Origin: Rhodococcus pseudokoreensis
Lineage (GTDB): Bacteria > Actinomycetota > Actinomycetes > Mycobacteriales > Mycobacteriaceae
Direction of reading: 5' to 3'
Length of the DNA: 64,000 nt
NCBI RefSeq assembly: GCF_017068395.1
Contig: NZ_CP070619.1
Span: 4,464,001-4,528,000, forward strand
Made by a program: the position numbers and the translations under genes. Positions within the stretch are counted from its first letter, which is position 1. Every line of letters starts with the position of its first letter. The notes under the pieces are model-generated. The model was not told the origin of the DNA. It ran no database searches and was given only the letters and a program-made list of their open reading frames with translations. Shown piece after piece: positions 8,779-17,559 of the stretch.

Positions 8779-8789
8779 TTGTCAGACAA
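8779..8789. promoter_or_regulatory. GntR-type operator in the divergent promoter region
   Basis: TTGTC-A-GACAA, a perfect 5+1+5 palindrome, 77 bp upstream of the oxidase start (8702). This is the kind of site bound by FCD-type GntR regulators. On the leftward strand its TTGTCT lies 17 bp before ATTTTT and could form the -35, so repressor binding would block the operon promoter. Two sibling sites are at 8913-8925 and 9906-9920. Confidence 0.65.
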
Positions 8790-8912
8790 TCTGCGCTTGT
8801 GATGGGCAACACTAAGCACTGCCTCGACCTGCTGTCAACGGCTGGGGGAAATTGACGTCCTGCCCGTGATCGAACGGGGCGTCCCTACGCCCATGCGAGC
8901 CCCAGGTCAGGG

Positions 8913-8934
8913 ATTGTCAGGCAATATGCATAAT
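8913..8934 (+). promoter_or_regulatory. GntR-type operator and -10 box upstream of the second gntR
   Basis: ATTGTCAGGCAAT (8913-8925) is a near-palindromic copy of the 8779 site and is followed by CATAAT (8929-8934), a plausible -10 element. The operator sits just upstream of the -10, 46 bp before the ATG at 8971, which suggests autoregulation of the gntR gene. Confidence 0.55.
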
Positions 8935-8970
8935 GGGTTTCAAGGAAGTCCTCACTCGACAAGGCGGATC

Positions 8971-9699
8971 ATGGCGAAGTCACAGGCCACGGCCGACGGC
9001 ACGGCGGCAATCGCACCGAGCAGTGCCTCGGCGCTGCTGCCTGTCGCCTCGACCACCCGCCGCGACGGCGTCATCGCCGAGATCAAGCGCGCGATCGTGC
9101 TCGGCGCCCTGCAGCCCGGCGAGAAGCTCACCGAGGCCCAGCTGTCTTCTTCGCTCAGCGTGAGCAGGCCCACCGTCCGCGAAGCCCTCAACCAGCTGGC
9201 CCAGGAAGGGCTGCTCGTGCAGGAGCCGTACCGCGGCCTGCGGGTGGCGTCGCTCGACGCGAAGGCCCTCCTCGACATCGCCGAGGCGCGTGTCGCGATC
9301 GACATGCAGGCGATGACCGCGATCCTCGCCGACGGCTCCGGTCGCCGTCTCGAGATTGTGATGGACAGCTGGCGCGAGTACGCGCGGCTCGCCTTCGACC
9401 CCGACCCTCTCGTCCAGCACGACGCCCACCTGCGATTCCACCGCAGCATCTGGGCGGCGTCGGAGAACTACCTGCTGCTGAAGCTGTGGCCGGTCACCGA
9501 GGCTCACATCACGATCGCGCTCGCGCAGGACCAGTTCACCCGGTCGGATCCCCAACGTGCCTTCGAGGTTCACGAGCGGCTCGTCGACGCGATTCGCACG
9601 CGTAACCTCGACAAGATCCGGGCGGCTTTCGTCGCGCACACCATCGACAGCGCCGAAGAACTCGTCGCGTTGATGGCGGCCGCCGAGGCCTCGGACTGA
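8971..9699 (+). CDS. GntR-family transcriptional regulator, FCD domain (second copy)
   Basis: 242-residue regulator, divergent from the hydroxyproline-type operon. The winged helix (about 33-95) contains LSSSLSVSRPTVREALNQL; the FCD domain follows with HLRFHRSIW, VHERL and AHTIDSAEEL. The frame is open from 8866, but ATG 8971 with AAGGCGG upstream is preferred because the operator at 8913-8925 would otherwise lie in the coding region. It is homologous to the operon-internal GntR (6691-7392). It probably controls the amino-acid catabolic operon and/or the ABC transporter downstream. Confidence 0.9.
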   Translation: MAKSQATADGTAAIAPSSASALLPVASTTRRDGVIAEIKRAIVLGALQPGEKLTEAQLSSSLSVSRPTVREALNQLAQEGLLVQEPYRGLRVASLDAKALLDIAEARVAIDMQAMTAILADGSGRRLEIVMDSWREYARLAFDPDPLVQHDAHLRFHRSIWAASENYLLLKLWPVTEAHITIALAQDQFTRSDPQRAFEVHERLVDAIRTRNLDKIRAAFVAHTIDSAEELVALMAAAEASD

Positions 9700-10086
9700 G
9701 CTTCGGGGCCCCTCGGACGGCGGCGGCCGCCGACATAACCCGAAATTTACACGCCGCTGCCTGACGCGCACCGGCGCAGGCCCGACCGGACAATCCCCAG
9801 CTCAGCTGCCTGCGGGGTCCTCTACGCACCGCGGTTGTGTTTCGTCCGGGTGACGCCGATCGGCCGAAATCTCGAATTCCTACGCCGACCTCTTGCGCTC
9901 CGTCTGATTGTTTGACAATCTTACGTAGGAGGAAATGCGGCGTGGATCACACTTTCGCCGACTTCCACACCAGCCGAGCGATGGAGACACACGCGCTTCA
10001 CTCGAATCGCCCCACCGAACTCGGAATTCGGACCCAGTGCCGCCGCACCCCACGGCGCCTGCACCCTGCACACGAAGAGGGCAGTC
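9700..10086 (+). promoter_or_regulatory. 387-bp intergenic region with GntR-type operator before the ABC importer
   Basis: No convincing gene. GATTGT-TTG-ACAATC (9906-9920) is a perfect 6+3+6 palindrome of the same class as the sites at 8779 and 8913; its TTGACA (9912-9917) could serve as a -35. AGGAGG at 9928-9933 is followed 2 nt later by an ATG whose short reading frame runs into the transporter gene in another frame and has no protein-like composition. The leader to the binding-protein gene is therefore about 150 nt and unexplained. Confidence 0.5.
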
Positions 10087-10935
10087 ATGCAAAAAAGCAC
10101 CAAGAGAGTTCTCGGCGTCGCCGGCATCTGCGTCGTCGCCGCGGCATCCGGCTACGTCGGCGCCGGCCTGAGCAGCGGATCGGAGTCCGGCGGCGTCGGG
10201 GGTCCGCAGGGTTCGTTCGTCGATGACATCAAGGACCGGGGGGAACTCCGGGTAGGTGTGGCAATCGCCGCGCCGATGACCGTCCAGGGCGCCGACGGAA
10301 CACTCGGGGGACCGAACCTCATTCCACTGCAGGCCCTGGCCGATCAACTCGGCGTGGAGCTGAAGCCGGTGGCCGCCGAATGGAAGAACATCGTCGCGGG
10401 ACTGCAGGCCGATCGCTACGACTTCGCCGCCAACCTCGACTACACCGTCGAACGGTCGCTGGCCATTCAGTTCACCGACCCGGTCTACGAGTACCAGGCG
10501 GTGTACGTGGTGAAGGCCGACTCGCCGCACACCACCGCCGAACAGATCAGGACGGACGGGGGTGCCGTCGCGACCGCGCAGGGCTCCGCACCTGAAAAGG
10601 CGCTTCAGGAAACAGGATTGACCGTCATGCCGGTGGATAACTATTCCAATGCGCTGTCCGCCCTCCAGGCAGGCCGGGTGATCGCGGAGTTCGCCGATCT
10701 GCCGACCGCCGAGGCCCAGACCCTGGCCGATCCCGGCCTGAAGATCGTCGTGCCCGATCCGCCGATCTACTCCGCGTCGGCCGCATACGGAATTCCCGCC
10801 GACACCGACGCGCGGTCGCTGCAGATCATCAACATCGCCATCGAGCGTGCCCGCGAGAGCGGAGAACTCGCCCGCGCCTACGCCGGCGTCGACTACCACG
10901 AGATCGACGATCTCGGCGACCTGGTCAAGAAATAG
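10087..10935 (+). CDS. Amino-acid ABC transporter, substrate-binding protein (family 3)
   Basis: 282-residue extracytoplasmic receptor of the polar amino-acid type. A basic N-terminus and a hydrophobic segment (about 7-28) are followed by IKDRGELRVGVAIAAPM, the family-3 entry motif, then DRYDFAANLDYTVERS and a C-terminal lobe ending in a short helix. There is no lipobox cysteine at a suitable place, so it may be anchored by an uncleaved signal segment or secreted. GAAGAGG precedes the ATG. It begins an importer operon with the permease (10947) and ATPase (11734). Ligand unknown; the operator shared with the imino-acid operon suggests a related substrate. Confidence 0.88.
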   Translation: MQKSTKRVLGVAGICVVAAASGYVGAGLSSGSESGGVGGPQGSFVDDIKDRGELRVGVAIAAPMTVQGADGTLGGPNLIPLQALADQLGVELKPVAAEWKNIVAGLQADRYDFAANLDYTVERSLAIQFTDPVYEYQAVYVVKADSPHTTAEQIRTDGGAVATAQGSAPEKALQETGLTVMPVDNYSNALSALQAGRVIAEFADLPTAEAQTLADPGLKIVVPDPPIYSASAAYGIPADTDARSLQIINIAIERARESGELARAYAGVDYHEIDDLGDLVKK

Positions 10936-10946
10936 GGACGGCAGCC

Positions 10947-11681
10947 ATGAACTACGAATTCGATTGGAACGTAGTCTTCGACGCGTTTCCCCTGATGCTC
11001 GAGGGCCTGGTCGTCACGCTCGAACTCACGGTCATCACCATCGCGATCAGCATGGTCCTCGCCGTGCCCGTCGCGGTCGCGCGGATGTCGGAGATCGAAC
11101 TGGTCCGCTGGGGTGCGCAGGCCTACATCGAGGTGTTCCGGTGCACCCCGATGCTCGTCCAGCTCTTCTGGATCTTCTACGCACTCCCCGCCCTCACCGG
11201 CCTGACGATCTCCGGATTCACCTCGGCGGTCATCGCCCTGTCGGCGAACCTGACCGCGTTCATGGCCGAGGCCTACCGAAGCGGATTCCAGGCGGTGCCC
11301 GCAGAGCAGGTCGAAGCGGGCAAGATGCTGCGCCTGACGCGACTGCAGCAGCTGCGCTACATCATTGTTCCCCAGGCGATTCGGCAGCAGACGCCGGTCA
11401 TCCTGTCGCTGAACATCTCGATCTTCAAGGATTCGGCCCTGGTGTCGACGATCGCGGTCGCCGACCTGATGTTCGTCGCCAACACGATCTCGTCCGAGAC
11501 GTACCGTTCGCTGGAAGTCTTCACCCTCGCCGCGGTGATCTACTTCGCGGTCGCGTTCCCGGTCTCCCTCGCCACCAGCAATCTCGAACGACGCATGCAG
11601 CAGAACTCGGCACGCGGCGCAGCCGGCAGCCAGAGCTTCCTCAGCCGCATGATTCCCGGGCGACGAGTGGCGACGTCATGA
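10947..11681 (+). CDS. Amino-acid ABC transporter, permease (HisM/GlnP type)
   Basis: 244-residue inner-membrane permease with about five hydrophobic segments. The cytoplasmic EAA loop is visible as VPAEQVEAGKMLRLTRLQQL, which contacts the ATPase. EVFRCTPMLVQLFWIFYALP is the typical polar amino-acid permease N-terminal block. Only one permease gene is present, so a homodimer is expected. It starts 11 bp after the binding-protein stop and is clearly co-transcribed. Confidence 0.92.
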   Translation: MNYEFDWNVVFDAFPLMLEGLVVTLELTVITIAISMVLAVPVAVARMSEIELVRWGAQAYIEVFRCTPMLVQLFWIFYALPALTGLTISGFTSAVIALSANLTAFMAEAYRSGFQAVPAEQVEAGKMLRLTRLQQLRYIIVPQAIRQQTPVILSLNISIFKDSALVSTIAVADLMFVANTISSETYRSLEVFTLAAVIYFAVAFPVSLATSNLERRMQQNSARGAAGSQSFLSRMIPGRRVATS

Positions 11682-11733
11682 CGACCGACCACCGCACCCC
11701 AACCGATCGCACAAACCGAACCGGAGGCCGGCG

Positions 11734-12522
11734 ATGAAAACCCTCGAATCCACCGCACCGTTCCAGACCGACATCGGCGGCGTCCTCGTCTCCGCCCGCG
11801 GACTACAGAAGAGTTTCCACGGCCGCACCATCATGCGGAACGTCGACTTCGACATGCACGCCGGCGACATCACCGTCATCATCGGCAAGAGCGGATCCGG
11901 CAAGAGCACCATGCTGCGCGCGCTCGCCGGTCTCACCGAACCCGACGAGGGAACGATCGACTTCGACGGCGTCCGCGTCTTCGAGGACCAGCAGCGCACC
12001 GAAGCGTGGGCGGACAAGAGCTTTCACGTCGGCATGGTGTTCCAGACGTACACCCTCTGGCCGCACATGAACGTCCTCGACAACCTCACCCTCGCGCCCC
12101 GCAAACGGCTCGGCATGTCCGGCTCGGAGGCACGGGACCGCGCCGAGGCCGCGCTTGCGGAGGTCGGGATGAAGCAGCACATCCTCAGCCGGTGCACCCA
12201 GCTGTCCGGCGGTGAACGCCAGCGCGTCGCCATCGCCCGCGCGCTGATGATGAAGCCGCGACTGCTGCTGTGCGACGAGATCACGTCGGCGCTCGACCCG
12301 CCGGTGGCCGCCGAGGTCCTCGAGGTGCTGCGGCGACTGAAGGCCGAGGAAGGCATCGCCATCGCTCTGGTCACCCACGACATGGCCTTCGCGTCGAAGG
12401 CGGCCGACCGCCTGGTGTTCTTCCAGGACGGCGAGATCGCCGTGAACACCACGCCGGAACTCGCGTTCACCAGGTCCGACAACGAAGAGCTGAACAAGTT
12501 CATCGACGCCGTCCGGTTCTGA
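11734..12522 (+). CDS. Amino-acid ABC transporter, ATP-binding protein
   Basis: 262-residue ATPase of the GlnQ/HisP type. Walker A is GKSGSGKST, Q-loop MVFQTYTLWPHM, signature LSGGERQR, Walker B LLLCDEITSALDP and switch His in LVTHDM. It has about 17 extra N-terminal residues compared with minimal GlnQ. It energises uptake with the permease and binding protein immediately upstream; the two SDR genes follow after 45 bp, probably in the same transcript. Confidence 0.94.
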   Translation: MKTLESTAPFQTDIGGVLVSARGLQKSFHGRTIMRNVDFDMHAGDITVIIGKSGSGKSTMLRALAGLTEPDEGTIDFDGVRVFEDQQRTEAWADKSFHVGMVFQTYTLWPHMNVLDNLTLAPRKRLGMSGSEARDRAEAALAEVGMKQHILSRCTQLSGGERQRVAIARALMMKPRLLLCDEITSALDPPVAAEVLEVLRRLKAEEGIAIALVTHDMAFASKAADRLVFFQDGEIAVNTTPELAFTRSDNEELNKFIDAVRF

Positions 12523-12567
12523 CCGCACCACCCACCGACACTCCGACCGAACGGGAGCAGCTATCCC

Positions 12568-13341
12568 ATGAGCCCGACCCAGACCACTCGTAGATTCGAC
12601 GATCAGGTCGTGATCGTCACCGGCGCCGGCGGCGGCATCGGGGCCGCAATCAGTGCCCGGTTCGCGGAGGAGGGCGCCCGCGTCCTCGTGTGCGACGCCG
12701 ACGACGCCGCCGCGAAGGCCGTCGTCGACGACCTCGCCGGGCGGGGTCTGCTCGCCGAGGCCCGGGTCTTCGACGTCACCGATCCCGAGGCGTGTGCGGC
12801 ACTCGCCGCGGACGTCGCCGAGAGCCACGGCCGGATCGACGTCCTGGCGAACAACGCGGGCATCAACCGGCGCGGCGACCTCCTGTCGCTGACCGAGGAC
12901 GACTGGTCCGCCACGTTCGCCGTGAACGTCGACGCCCTGTTCCACCTGTGCCGCGCGGTGCTCCCGACCATGATCGACGCCGGCAAGGGTGCCATCGTCA
13001 ACACCGCGTCCCAGTGGGGCCTGTATCCCGCCCCGGGGCACGTCGCCTACAACGTCTCCAAGGCCGCGGTGGTCTCCTTCACCCAGAACCTCGCCCGCGA
13101 CTACGCCCCGCACAACATCCGGGTCAACGCCGTGTGCCCCGGCGAGATTCGCACCCCGATGCTCGAGGCCGGCCTGGCCCGCAAGGGCCTGACCGTCGCC
13201 GACCTCGACGCGAAGGTCCCGTTCGGGAGGATCGGGCGGCCCGAGGAGGTCGCCGCGCTCGTGGCGTTCCTCGCGTCGGACGAGGCCCCGTTCGTCTGCG
13301 GTGCGGCCGTGGAAATCACCGGCGCGCAGGCTGTCTCGTGA
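12568..13341 (+). CDS. Short-chain dehydrogenase/reductase, classical type
   Basis: 257-residue classical SDR. It shows the cofactor motif TGAGGGIG, NNAG (LANNAGINRRG), catalytic Ser in NTASQWG and YNVSK, with RVNAVCPGEIRTPM near the C-terminus. Asp in CDADDA after beta-2 favours NAD(H). It is typical of 3-oxoacyl/sugar-alcohol/hydroxy-acid dehydrogenases. It follows the ABC importer and is coupled to the next SDR by GTGA. Substrate unknown; it could process the imported compound. Confidence 0.9.
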   Translation: MSPTQTTRRFDDQVVIVTGAGGGIGAAISARFAEEGARVLVCDADDAAAKAVVDDLAGRGLLAEARVFDVTDPEACAALAADVAESHGRIDVLANNAGINRRGDLLSLTEDDWSATFAVNVDALFHLCRAVLPTMIDAGKGAIVNTASQWGLYPAPGHVAYNVSKAAVVSFTQNLARDYAPHNIRVNAVCPGEIRTPMLEAGLARKGLTVADLDAKVPFGRIGRPEEVAALVAFLASDEAPFVCGAAVEITGAQAVS

Positions 13342-14096
13342 GCGCCCCCGCGACAGGTCCGCTCGCCGGAAAGGCTGTCCTGGTGACCGGTGCGTCCCGG
13401 GGTATCGGCGCGGCCACCGCCCGGGTGATCCATCGGGACGGCGGCACCGTCGTCGTGCACTACGGGTCGAATGAGCGCGCGGCGAAGAACCTTGCCGAGG
13501 AACTCGGCGGCAAGCGGGTTCACCTCGTGCAGGGAGACCTCACCGACCCGGCCGCCACCCGCGACGTGTGGGAGGAGGCGGTGCGTGTGTGCGGGCGGAT
13601 CGACGTGCTGGTCAACAACGCAGGCGCCTGGATCGCGTCCCCGATCGACGACGAGTCCGAGTGGCACGAGGGGTGGACTCGTAACCTCGCATTGAATCTC
13701 ACCGCACCCGCCGATCTGACCCGATACGCGATCGCGCATTTCCGCGAACACGGCGGCGGCGCCGTGGTCACCGTCGCCAGCCGCTCCTCCCACCGCGGTG
13801 ACGACGCCGACCACCTGGCGTACGGCGCCGCGAAGGGCGCGGTCCTGGCGCTCACCCGAGGTGTCGCCCGCGGCTTCGCCAGCGACAACATCCTCGCGTA
13901 CGCGGTGGCACCGGGATGGGTGGCCACCGATCTCGCCGACGACGCGGTGGCCGGCGGCGCCGCGGCCGCGCTACCCCTCGGCGAGGTCACACCGCCCGAG
14001 GACGTGGCCGAGACGATCGCGTTCCTCGCGTCGGGTCGTGCCCGTCACGCGACCGGGGCCACCGTCGACATCACGGGTGCCGACTACGTTCGCTGA
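13338..14096 (+). CDS. Short-chain dehydrogenase/reductase, classical type (second)
   Basis: 252-residue SDR. TGASRGIG, VNNAG, VASRSS and YGAAK are all present; VHYGSNERAAKNL after beta-2 suggests NADP(H). The GTG start at 13338 overlaps the upstream stop as GTGA, so the two SDRs are translated together and may be subunits or successive enzymes. The 3' end faces the hydrolase at 14112 with a 15-bp gap. Confidence 0.9.
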   Translation: MSAPATGPLAGKAVLVTGASRGIGAATARVIHRDGGTVVVHYGSNERAAKNLAEELGGKRVHLVQGDLTDPAATRDVWEEAVRVCGRIDVLVNNAGAWIASPIDDESEWHEGWTRNLALNLTAPADLTRYAIAHFREHGGGAVVTVASRSSHRGDDADHLAYGAAKGAVLALTRGVARGFASDNILAYAVAPGWVATDLADDAVAGGAAAALPLGEVTPPEDVAETIAFLASGRARHATGATVDITGADYVR

Positions 14097-14111
14097 CGCT
14101 CCGGGGCGGGT

Positions 14112-15707
14112 TCAGAGCGGTGCGATGATCGGCGCCTCGGGTGCCTCCGTGACGCTCGTGTGCCCGGTCTCGAGGTACTCGGTGACGGCCTGGTCGACGA
14201 CGGCGTTGCCGCCCTGGATCCCGGCGCCGTGATCCCCGCCCCCGACGGTGACGAGGTTCGCCCCCATGTCGTGGGCGAGCCGAACTCCGCCCTGATACGG
14301 GGTCTGCGGGTCGCGCAGCCCCTGCAGGACGAGCGGCGCCGTCGCCAGCCCCCGGTTGCTCAAAGCGGGCGGTGCGACGACGGGCGGCGCACCGGCGCAG
14401 AACGTTCCGGAGCTGTAGCCGTACCCGATGAGGTCGAAGAGGTCGCCGGTGACGAACGTCGAGAACAGCCAGCCGGGGATGCGGTCCGGCCGCGCCGCGA
14501 CGGCGTTCTCGTTGCACAGCACGAGCGTCTGCATCGTCTGGGACTGGAGCAGTCGCGCGTACTCCTGCTCCGTCAGGTCGTTCAGCCCGGCACCCTCGGG
14601 GATCGCGCCGGGGCCGTCGCGGACCATCCGGGCCAGGAGGGGCCAGTTGTTCCGGGCGGGAAGCAGTTGCCGTGTCATCACGTAGATGCTGGACGCCGTC
14701 TGGGTGTGCGACGGATTTGCGATGCCACGGATGAAGGCCTCGAATTGGACCCGGGCCGGTCCGGTCAGATCGACCCCGCCGCGGTAGGCGTCGGCGAGCG
14801 ATTCCAGGCCGGGCGGTACGTCACCGACCTGGGCGGGCGGCGGCGCGATCGTCGGGTTGCCGCCGGCCTCCTCGACGATCCGGTCCGACCACCGCTGGTA
14901 GACCTTCAGCGGGGTGTCGCCGAGCCCGTACGTGTCGTCGTGGGCGGCGACCCAGTCCATGAGGTCGTAGAAGCGTTCCTTGTAGCCGTCGTTCTGCTGC
15001 CACAGCACGTCGTTCCACAGCCACTTCTGGTCGACCGCGGAGTCGAGGACCATCCGGCCGGTGTGCTGCGGGAACAGCGTCGCGTAGGTGGATCCGAGGA
15101 TGGTGCCGTAGGACAGGCCGTAGATGTCGATGACGTCCTCGCCGAGCGCGGCCCGGACCTGCTCCCAGTCCCGCGCGGTGTTCTCGGTCGTCAGGTGCGC
15201 CGTGGTGCCCGGCGCGGCGGACTGGCACGCGGCACGCGTTGCGGCGCCGCCGAAGCCGAGGCCCATCGCCGTCGTCTGCTCGGGGGACAGGGCGCAGTCG
15301 ACGGCGCCGGCATAGGGGAGCCCGCGCGGTTGCACACCGATCACGTCCCATTGTGCGCGGACCGCGTCGGGCAGCACGTCGACGAACATGCTGTTCGAGC
15401 CGATCGCGTCGCCGCCCGGCCCACCGGGATTGGTGAACAGCACGCCTCGCCGCGCCGCGGGATCCTCGGCGCGGTGGCGGGTGACGAGGACGTCGATCGT
15501 GCCGGCGGCCGGATCCGCATAGTTGCGGGGCACAGCGACCGACCCGCACTGCTCGGACGCCGGATCGAGTTCGTACTCGGCCGGGCAGGGCCCCCAGTCG
15601 AGTTCGTCGCCCGGCGCCGGTTGCGCGGCGGCGAGCGGTGTGGCCCCCGCCGCGCACACGACGCTGATACCGACGGCCAGTGCCACTCGTTCGAAGATCC
15701 CCCGCAT
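14112..15707 (-). CDS. Secreted alpha/beta-hydrolase, tripeptidyl aminopeptidase-like
   Basis: 531 residues with a Sec signal peptide (about 1-28, hydrophobic core LAVGISVVCAAG, cleavage near PLAAAQ). Catalytic elements are the oxyanion FTNPGGPGG, nucleophile Ser199 in GLSYGT, the acid in QGLRDPQTP and His in VGGGDHG, followed by the family's C-terminal domain. It resembles the actinobacterial SCO/tripeptidyl aminopeptidase and mycobacterial secreted protease-like hydrolases. It likely trims peptides outside the membrane; a lipid or ester substrate cannot be excluded. A stand-alone gene, convergent with the SDR at 14096. Confidence 0.88.
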   Translation of the reverse strand: MRGIFERVALAVGISVVCAAGATPLAAAQPAPGDELDWGPCPAEYELDPASEQCGSVAVPRNYADPAAGTIDVLVTRHRAEDPAARRGVLFTNPGGPGGDAIGSNSMFVDVLPDAVRAQWDVIGVQPRGLPYAGAVDCALSPEQTTAMGLGFGGAATRAACQSAAPGTTAHLTTENTARDWEQVRAALGEDVIDIYGLSYGTILGSTYATLFPQHTGRMVLDSAVDQKWLWNDVLWQQNDGYKERFYDLMDWVAAHDDTYGLGDTPLKVYQRWSDRIVEEAGGNPTIAPPPAQVGDVPPGLESLADAYRGGVDLTGPARVQFEAFIRGIANPSHTQTASSIYVMTRQLLPARNNWPLLARMVRDGPGAIPEGAGLNDLTEQEYARLLQSQTMQTLVLCNENAVAARPDRIPGWLFSTFVTGDLFDLIGYGYSSGTFCAGAPPVVAPPALSNRGLATAPLVLQGLRDPQTPYQGGVRLAHDMGANLVTVGGGDHGAGIQGGNAVVDQAVTEYLETGHTSVTEAPEAPIIAPL

Positions 15708-15800
15708 ACTCCCACTGCCCCCTCGTAGTCTCGCGATCGTTCCGCGGCCAGTCTCTCAGATCGCGTCCACCGCAGCGGCATTTGCGACCGCGTCCGTGCG

Positions 15801-17408
15801 TCAGCCGGCGCCGAGACCGACCACGGCGACCATCAGGGGCAGCAGGACGATGATCAGAATCCCGCCGATGATGTCGAACGTGATGCCGCTTCGGATCATC
15901 GTGGTGATCCGTACCGCGCCGGAGCCGTAGACCACGGCGTTCTGCGGCGTCGACACCGGCAGCATGAAGCCGAACGACGCGGCGAACGTCGCCGCGAGGG
16001 CCGGGACGAACGGGTTGACCCCGGCCGCGATCGCCACCGGAATCACAATCGGCACCACGACCGCGGCGGACGCCGTGTTGCTCGTCGTCTCCGACACGGC
16101 GATGGCCAGGACCACGGCGAAGATCGTGATGGGGACGACGCTCGAAAGTCCCAGCGAGTCGGCGACGGAGGTGCCGATCGTTTCGGCGAGACCGGTGTCG
16201 GCGAGTAGCGACCCGAAAATGATGCCGGTGCCGAACAGGACGATCGTGCCCCAGTCGATCTTCGCCGCGTCCCGCCAGCGCAGGGTGAACTCGCGTTGTT
16301 CCCAATCGGTCGGCAGCAGGAAGAGCAGCGCCGCCCCGAACACCGCCACCATGCCTTCGTCGAGTCGGTCAGAGATCGTGATGTACAGATCGGAGTCGTT
16401 GCCGGCGATCACCGCGACGACGCCGGGCAGGATCCACAGCGTCACCGTGACCCCGAACGCGATGAGCGTGTTCTTCTCGGCCCGGGACAGGGGGCCCATG
16501 TCGGCGCGCTGCTCCGCCAGGTACTCGGAGACGCCTTCGATGCGCCGGATCTCGGGTTTGTTGAGGCGCAGCAGGATGAAGGCGAGCGCAATGAACATCA
16601 CCAGGCAGATCGGGACGGCCATGACCATCCACTGCCCGAACGTGATCCGCTCCCCGGTGGCCTCCTCGATGAGCCCGCGTCCGATGAGGTTCGGGGGGCT
16701 CCCGACCGGCGTCAGCAGGCCGCCCACGCTGGCGCCGTATGCGAGCATCAGCATGATCGCGGAGCCGACGCGAAGCCGCAACGGGTCGAAGTCCGGTGCG
16801 ACCACACCGCGGTGCTGCATCAGCTTGGCGATGACGCCGAGGATGCCCAGGGCCGTGGGCAGCAGCATGGCCACCGTCGCGGTGTTGGACACGAACGCCG
16901 AGAGCCCGCACGTGATGGCGCCGAACGCGACGATCACTCCGGTGGTGGACTGGCCCACCCGCGGCAGCGTCAGGATCCGGAACGCGAACCGCCGCGCCAC
17001 GCCGTGCTCGAGCATCGCCTGGGCGAGGATGAACGCGCCGATGAACGTGAAGATCGTCGACGACCCGAACGCCGAGAGCACCTCGTCGGCGGGCGCCACC
17101 CCCAGAAACACCACGACGGCGACACCGAGCAGGCCGCCGATCGGGATCGGCACCGCCTCGGACACCCACAGCACGATGACGCCGATCAGGACGCCCGCCA
17201 GCGTCTGCTGGTTCGGCGGAATGTCGAGGGGAAGCGCGAGGAATCCGATGGTGAGCAGCGGCGCGAGAAAGAGCCCGATCGTGCGGCGGCCCTTCTCGAA
17301 TCGCTCCTCAGCGGGCGAAAGTTGCTGTTCGCCGAGGCTGCGGTACGTCGAGTGTCCGAGCAACGCCTTGTCGACGTCGGTTCGGTCGCCCTGGTTGTCG
17401 GTGGTCAT
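15801..17408 (-). CDS. DASS-family sodium/dicarboxylate or anion symporter
   Basis: 535-residue membrane protein with about 11-12 hydrophobic segments and the two SNT substrate/sodium motifs (FVSNTATVAML; TTSNTASAAVV) plus PVGSPPNL and PVSTPQNAV, diagnostic of the divalent anion:Na+ symporter family. A hydrophilic N-terminus of about 45 residues precedes the first segment. Probable cargo is a dicarboxylate or sulfate-like anion. It is divergent from the reductase at 17560, and the intervening 151 bp contains an inverted repeat. Confidence 0.9.
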   Translation of the reverse strand: MTTDNQGDRTDVDKALLGHSTYRSLGEQQLSPAEERFEKGRRTIGLFLAPLLTIGFLALPLDIPPNQQTLAGVLIGVIVLWVSEAVPIPIGGLLGVAVVVFLGVAPADEVLSAFGSSTIFTFIGAFILAQAMLEHGVARRFAFRILTLPRVGQSTTGVIVAFGAITCGLSAFVSNTATVAMLLPTALGILGVIAKLMQHRGVVAPDFDPLRLRVGSAIMLMLAYGASVGGLLTPVGSPPNLIGRGLIEEATGERITFGQWMVMAVPICLVMFIALAFILLRLNKPEIRRIEGVSEYLAEQRADMGPLSRAEKNTLIAFGVTVTLWILPGVVAVIAGNDSDLYITISDRLDEGMVAVFGAALLFLLPTDWEQREFTLRWRDAAKIDWGTIVLFGTGIIFGSLLADTGLAETIGTSVADSLGLSSVVPITIFAVVLAIAVSETTSNTASAAVVVPIVIPVAIAAGVNPFVPALAATFAASFGFMLPVSTPQNAVVYGSGAVRITTMIRSGITFDIIGGILIIVLLPLMVAVVGLGAG

Positions 17409-17488
17409 GGCGCCTCCCGCGGCGACGAGGATCGGTACGGAAGTAGTACCCGCCGGGAAGGGCGTTATGCGCTGCGCTGCGCGTGTCA

Positions 17489-17508
17489 GCGTGACGACGT
17501 GCTCACGC
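17489..17508. promoter_or_regulatory. Inverted repeat in a divergent promoter region
   Basis: GCGTGA (17489-17494) and TCACGC (17503-17508) form a 6-bp inverted repeat with an 8-bp centre between the divergent DASS gene and the reductase gene. No adjacent regulator gene exists. Confidence 0.3.
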
Positions 17509-17559
17509 CACGGTTGTGGCGCGCATCGGACCGGGTCGGTTTACGGAAGGATGGACGTC

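Noticed and set aside
8866..8970. N-terminal extension of the second GntR regulator
   Set aside because: It contains the operator and -10-like box; the shorter start has a suitable ribosome-binding site and the normal family N-terminus.
9935..10171. Short frame just after AGGAGG upstream of the binding-protein gene
   Set aside because: Spacing to the ATG is only 2 nt, the peptide is Arg/Pro/Ser-rich without structure, and it runs into the transporter gene in another frame.
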